Positions 7,133 through 9,721 of a stretch of DNA of 9,721 nucleotides are shown one piece after another; positions within the stretch are counted from its first letter, which is position 1, and each line of letters starts with the position of its first letter. The notes beneath the pieces are model-generated. The model was not told the origin of the DNA. It did not search any database and worked only from the letters and a program-made list of their open reading frames with translations. The stretch covers positions 1 through 9,721 of the forward strand of contig DLXM01000079.1 of NCBI GenBank assembly GCA_003448835.1. Reading direction: 5' to 3'. The position numbers were made by a program, and so were the translations under genes. This DNA comes from Bacteroidota bacterium. Lineage in GTDB: Bacteria > Bacteroidota > Rhodothermia > Balneolales > HLUCCA01.

Positions 7133-8088
7133 TGAAAAATCCACCAGAAATTAGTGTTTTCGCATCTGCAACGGTTGCAAATGTAGCATGTGGATTCGAT
7201 TCACTCGGTTTTGCGATTCATGAACCGGGGGATGTGGTCCATGTTGCCATAAGTTCAGCGAACGAATCCCGAATCCTGGAGATTACCGGCGATGGTGGGA
7301 AACTTCCCAAAGCGATGATGAAAAACACCGCCGGAGTTGCTATCCAGGTCATGATGGACGAGCTCGTTCGGCGTGGACATCCCCTAGCATCTACCAATTT
7401 TGACATTAAAATCGACAAACTAATGCCTCTGGGTAGTGGACTCGGATCATCTGCCGCCAGTTCAGTTGCTGCTGTTGTGGCGGCAAATCAACTTTTAGGA
7501 GAACCATTTAAACGAGTTGAGTTGCTACCGTTTGTGATGCATGCTGAAAAAATCGCTTGTGGCGCTGCCCATGCCGATAACGTTGCTCCTGCGCTATTGG
7601 GTGGATTTATCCTGGTTCGAAGTTATGATCCGCTGGAGGTTGTAACGCTGAATGTACCTGATGATTTGTACTGTGCTGTACTGCATCCTCAAATTGAACT
7701 GTTGACTGAAGATGCTCGCAAGATTCTGAAAAAGAATATCAGATTGGATGATGCCATTATCCAGTGGAGCAATCTGGCTGGACTCATAACCGGCTTAATG
7801 AAAAGTGATTACGACTTGATTTCTCGCTCGCTCAATGATATCATATTCGAACCGATTCGTTCGTTACTTATTCCCGGATTTGATGCCGTTAAAGGAGCAG
7901 CTTTGGAAGCCGGAGCTTTGGGTTGTAGTATTTCGGGGTCGGGTCCATCGATTTTTGCACTTTGTCGGGGCAAAAATTCGGCTGAAATAGTCGGAAAAGC
8001 TATGCAGGATGCCATAAATCCATGGAAACTCGGATCTGATCTTTATATTTCACAAGTGAATACTCAAGGACCGCGAATCCTGAGTTAA
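7129..8088 (+). CDS. thrB: Homoserine kinase (GHMP family)
   Basis: Transfers phosphate from ATP to homoserine, making O-phosphohomoserine for ThrC. It belongs to the GHMP kinase family: N-terminal substrate segment SATVANVACGFDSLG (13-27), the glycine-rich ATP loop PLGSGLGSSAAS (100-111), and the C-terminal motif SISGSGPSIFAL (267-278). Length is 319 residues against about 310 in E. coli. I place the start at ATG 7129, whose A precedes the thrA stop (ATGA overlap); ATG 7132 is one codon later and equally possible. The frame stays open upstream to 7033, but that part lies inside thrA and shows no family similarity. Neither start has a Shine-Dalgarno sequence, which suggests translational coupling to thrA. 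Cytoplasmic. Confidence 0.96.
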   Translation: MMKNPPEISVFASATVANVACGFDSLGFAIHEPGDVVHVAISSANESRILEITGDGGKLPKAMMKNTAGVAIQVMMDELVRRGHPLASTNFDIKIDKLMPLGSGLGSSAASSVAAVVAANQLLGEPFKRVELLPFVMHAEKIACGAAHADNVAPALLGGFILVRSYDPLEVVTLNVPDDLYCAVLHPQIELLTEDARKILKKNIRLDDAIIQWSNLAGLITGLMKSDYDLISRSLNDIIFEPIRSLLIPGFDAVKGAALEAGALGCSISGSGPSIFALCRGKNSAEIVGKAMQDAINPWKLGSDLYISQVNTQGPRILS

Positions 8089-8118
8089 TTTTAATAATTA
8101 GATTTTTTATTGCCAAGT

Positions 8119-9432
8119 ATGCTATTTCAAAGTACGCGCCGAGCTGCCCCTATTGTAACATTTACTGAAGCTGTAGCTCGTGGACTTGCACCTGACGGTG
8201 GACTTTATGTCCCGGTAGATTATCCACTTTTCCCGATGTCATTCTGGCAAAATCTCAGAGGATCAGACATCCATGAAATCGCATATAAACTTTTCAAAGA
8301 GTTTTTGATCGATGAATTTGATCACGCCTTTTTGAAAAGTATTTGTTCAGAAGTGTTTTCATTTAAAGCACCCATTGTGCCGATCGCTGACCGAACAGGA
8401 GTGATGGAGTTATTTCGTGGTTCGACGCTTGCCTTCAAGGATTTTGGAGCCGGATTTATGGCCAAAGTCCTCCCTTTGTGCAAAAAATCGTCGAATAATC
8501 GACCAATTACGGTATTAACTGCCACATCAGGTGATACCGGAGCGGCAGTTGCTCGTGGATTTTATGGAATAGATGGGGTACGTGTGGTAATTTTGTATCC
8601 AAAAGGCAAAGTGAGTCCGTTGCAAGAACGACAATTTGCAACCCTGGGAGGGAATATTACGACTGTTAGTGTGGATGGAACCTTCGATGATTGTCAGCGC
8701 ATGGTCAAGGATGCTTTCGCGGATGAACAACTGGTTCAGGATTTTAATCTGACATCAGCGAATTCTATAAATATTGCCAGATTGTTACCACAGATGGTTT
8801 ATTATGTTTATGCGTGGTCGATGATTCCAATGGGGGCAGCGGGAAAAGGGATCACATTTGTGGTCCCGAGTGGGAATTTCGGGAATCTCGTAGCAGGATT
8901 GATGATTACCAAAATGGGATTGCCCGGTGTGAAATTTATTGCTGCCACCAATTCGAACGATACTGTTCCGAGTTATTTGTCCGGCGAAAAATTTGAACCT
9001 AAAAAATCAGTTCAGACCATTTCGAATGCAATGGATGTGGGAAATCCGAGTAATTTTGAACGATTGACATCCATATTTGATAATAAAGACACGATGATTC
9101 GTGAAAATCTACGTGGATACTCGGTTGATGATGAAAAAACTAAAAATGTGATCAAAAAAGTATGGTCACGACATAATTATTTGGTTGATCCACATACTGC
9201 AACCGGACTTGATGTGTGGAATAATGTGATGAGTCAGCCGGAGAATCTGGGTCGGTTTGGGATAGTATTAAGTACTGCGCATCCCGCGAAATTCCGGGAA
9301 GTTATTGATGAAGTTTTACCGGGTGTTCTAAAATTGCCTACAATGCTACAAGATTTGAACTCAAAAGAACTGCTAAATATTGATATGGGTGCATCTGCAT
9401 CGATCGACGCTGCATTTTTGGCTGGTATTTAA
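8119..9432 (+). CDS. thrC: Threonine synthase (PLP-dependent)
   Basis: Converts O-phosphohomoserine to L-threonine and phosphate, the last step of the pathway. The protein is 437 residues, like the E. coli/yeast type. The N-terminal region has the family pattern FTEAVARGLAPDGGLYVP (15-32). The PLP lysine is K107 in STLAFKDFG (102-110). Other motifs are TATSGDTGAAVA (134-145), PSGNFGNL (250-257) and AMDVGNPSNFERL (304-316). Family members normally have FHGPTLAFKD before the lysine; here it reads FRGSTLAFKD, so H and P are replaced by R and S. ATG 8119 is preferred because MLFQSTRR aligns with the usual start of the family; an in-frame TTG at 8110 would add only three residues. There is no Shine-Dalgarno sequence. 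It lies 30 nt after thrB with no terminator between, so it is probably in the same operon. Confidence 0.96.
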   Translation: MLFQSTRRAAPIVTFTEAVARGLAPDGGLYVPVDYPLFPMSFWQNLRGSDIHEIAYKLFKEFLIDEFDHAFLKSICSEVFSFKAPIVPIADRTGVMELFRGSTLAFKDFGAGFMAKVLPLCKKSSNNRPITVLTATSGDTGAAVARGFYGIDGVRVVILYPKGKVSPLQERQFATLGGNITTVSVDGTFDDCQRMVKDAFADEQLVQDFNLTSANSINIARLLPQMVYYVYAWSMIPMGAAGKGITFVVPSGNFGNLVAGLMITKMGLPGVKFIAATNSNDTVPSYLSGEKFEPKKSVQTISNAMDVGNPSNFERLTSIFDNKDTMIRENLRGYSVDDEKTKNVIKKVWSRHNYLVDPHTATGLDVWNNVMSQPENLGRFGIVLSTAHPAKFREVIDEVLPGVLKLPTMLQDLNSKELLNIDMGASASIDAAFLAGI

Positions 9433-9483
9433 AGGTCTCCTTCACTTTTTCGCTCGGTTTCGTTCGCTGCGCTCACGATCTAC

Positions 9484-9519
9484 AGTAGTAGACTACGCAC
9501 TACGTGCTTGTGTACTACT
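9484..9519. repeat. Hairpin element 1 of the 3' array
   Basis: The outer stem AGTAGTA/TACTACT (9484-9490, 9513-9519) is 7 bp and perfect. The inner stem GCAC/GTGC (9497-9500, 9504-9507) closes a TAC loop. Between the stems lie GACTAC on the left and TTGTG on the right, which are shared with the other elements. No T-run follows, so it is not a typical terminator, although it is the first strong structure after thrC. Confidence 0.7.
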
Positions 9520-9569
9520 TACGATTCGCCTACACGATGTTCACTCCACTTCGTTCCATGATGTACGTC

Positions 9570-9601
9570 AAAAGACTACGCATTTTCAATGCTTGTGTTT
9601 T
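9570..9601. repeat. Hairpin element 2 of the 3' array
   Basis: The inner stem GCATT/AATGC (9580-9584, 9588-9592) closes a TTC loop. The outer stem is AAAA (9570-9573) with TTTT (9598-9601). Flanks of the inner stem are again GACTAC and TTGTG, identical to element 1, while both stems differ in sequence yet remain paired. The outer stem is short and AT-only, so this is the weakest of the three. Confidence 0.6.
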
Positions 9602-9627
9602 TCGCTTCACTTCGTTCCACGATCTTC

Positions 9628-9665
9628 GGTACTAGACTTCGCACTTGCAGTGCTCGTGTACTACC
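9628..9665. repeat. Hairpin element 3 of the 3' array
   Basis: The inner stem GCACT/AGTGC (9641-9645, 9649-9653) closes a TGC loop. The outer stem GGTACTA/TACTACC (9628-9634, 9659-9665) pairs with one central C-C mismatch. The segments between the stems are GACTTC and TCGTG, each one base different from elements 1 and 2. After it, ACGATTC repeats as it does after element 1. Confidence 0.7.
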
Positions 9666-9721
9666 TACGATTCCTTCCATTCTCCCCTTCACTCCATTTG
9701 TTAATGCCTAGTATAAGTTGA

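Larger units (their letters stand above)
9446..9702. repeat. Degenerate tandem repeat array after the thr operon (period about 145-150 bp)
   Basis: Left unit: TTTTTCGCT (9446-9454), a TTCGTTC...CACGATC segment ending at 9480, a hairpin (9484-9519), ACGATTC (9521-9527) and TTCACTCCA (9540-9548). The same order recurs: TTTTTCGCT (9598-9606), TTCGTTCCACGATC (9611-9624), hairpin (9628-9665), ACGATTC (9667 onward), then TTCACTCCA (about 9689-9697). Equivalent points are 144-152 bp apart. A third, partly similar block (CACTTCGTTCCATGAT 9547-9562 and a hairpin at 9570-9601) sits in between, so the short sub-unit recurs three times. The left copy has about 7 extra bases (GCTGCGCT region). The sequence is pyrimidine-rich on this strand. 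A plus frame stays open through it but shows only repeated junk-like peptides, so I treat it as non-coding. Confidence 0.75.

Noticed and set aside
9441..9702. CRISPR array
   Set aside because: The repeated segments are not identical in length or sequence, spacing is uneven, the hairpin arms vary, and there are no cas genes in the window.
9380..9721. Open plus-strand frame running from inside thrC through the repeat array to the window end
   Set aside because: It begins inside thrC in another frame, its peptide is only the repeat read through (recurring VVDYAL / VLDFAL segments), and there is no start signal or family similarity.

Overview
The window looks like a chromosomal segment from a member of the FCB group (Bacteroidota, Balneolota/Rhodothermota, Ignavibacteria and relatives). 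Four things point there: a fused aspartokinase-homoserine dehydrogenase heading a thrA-thrB-thrC operon; a lipoprotein built from divergent InlB-type B repeats, FN3-like domains and Fibrobacter succinogenes major paralogous (FSU, Fib_succ_major) domains; AT-rich start regions mostly without a Shine-Dalgarno sequence; and a tRNA promoter whose -10/-7 region reads TAtaTTTG, the Bacteroidetes-type element. The phylum-level placement is an inference from domain content and cannot be narrowed from the sequence alone.

Layout. 1-263 (minus): N-terminal 87 codons of an alpha/beta hydrolase, cut by the window edge. 264-415: divergent intergenic region. 416-1789 (plus): secreted zinc-dependent M28 family peptidase with a C-terminal FN3-like domain. 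2002-2074 (plus): tRNA-Gly(GCC) as its own small transcription unit, with a promoter just upstream and a strong 17-bp intrinsic terminator just downstream. 2250-4604 (plus): 784-residue surface or periplasmic lipoprotein of modular, internally duplicated design; a well-spaced promoter with a 12-bp inverted repeat flanking its -10 box lies directly upstream. 4685-9432 (plus): thrA, thrB and thrC, tightly packed (4-nt overlap, then a 30-nt gap to the chosen thrC start), encoding every enzyme from aspartate to threonine except aspartate-semialdehyde dehydrogenase. 9433-9721: a non-coding, pyrimidine-rich repeat array after the operon, with three hairpins whose arms differ in sequence but stay complementary and with signs of a tandem duplication of about 150 bp.

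How the genes work together. ThrA does the first and third steps from aspartate (aspartyl phosphate formation, and reduction of aspartate semialdehyde to homoserine). ThrB phosphorylates homoserine and ThrC converts O-phosphohomoserine to threonine. The hydrolase, peptidase and lipoprotein are separate units with no evident shared pathway, though the last two both act outside the cytoplasm.

Most of the window is ordinary housekeeping and cell-envelope content. I see no CRISPR array, transposase, phage gene or defence system. The least explained item is the hairpin repeat array at the right end, followed by the palindrome-flanked promoter and the symmetric cysteine pattern of the lipoprotein.
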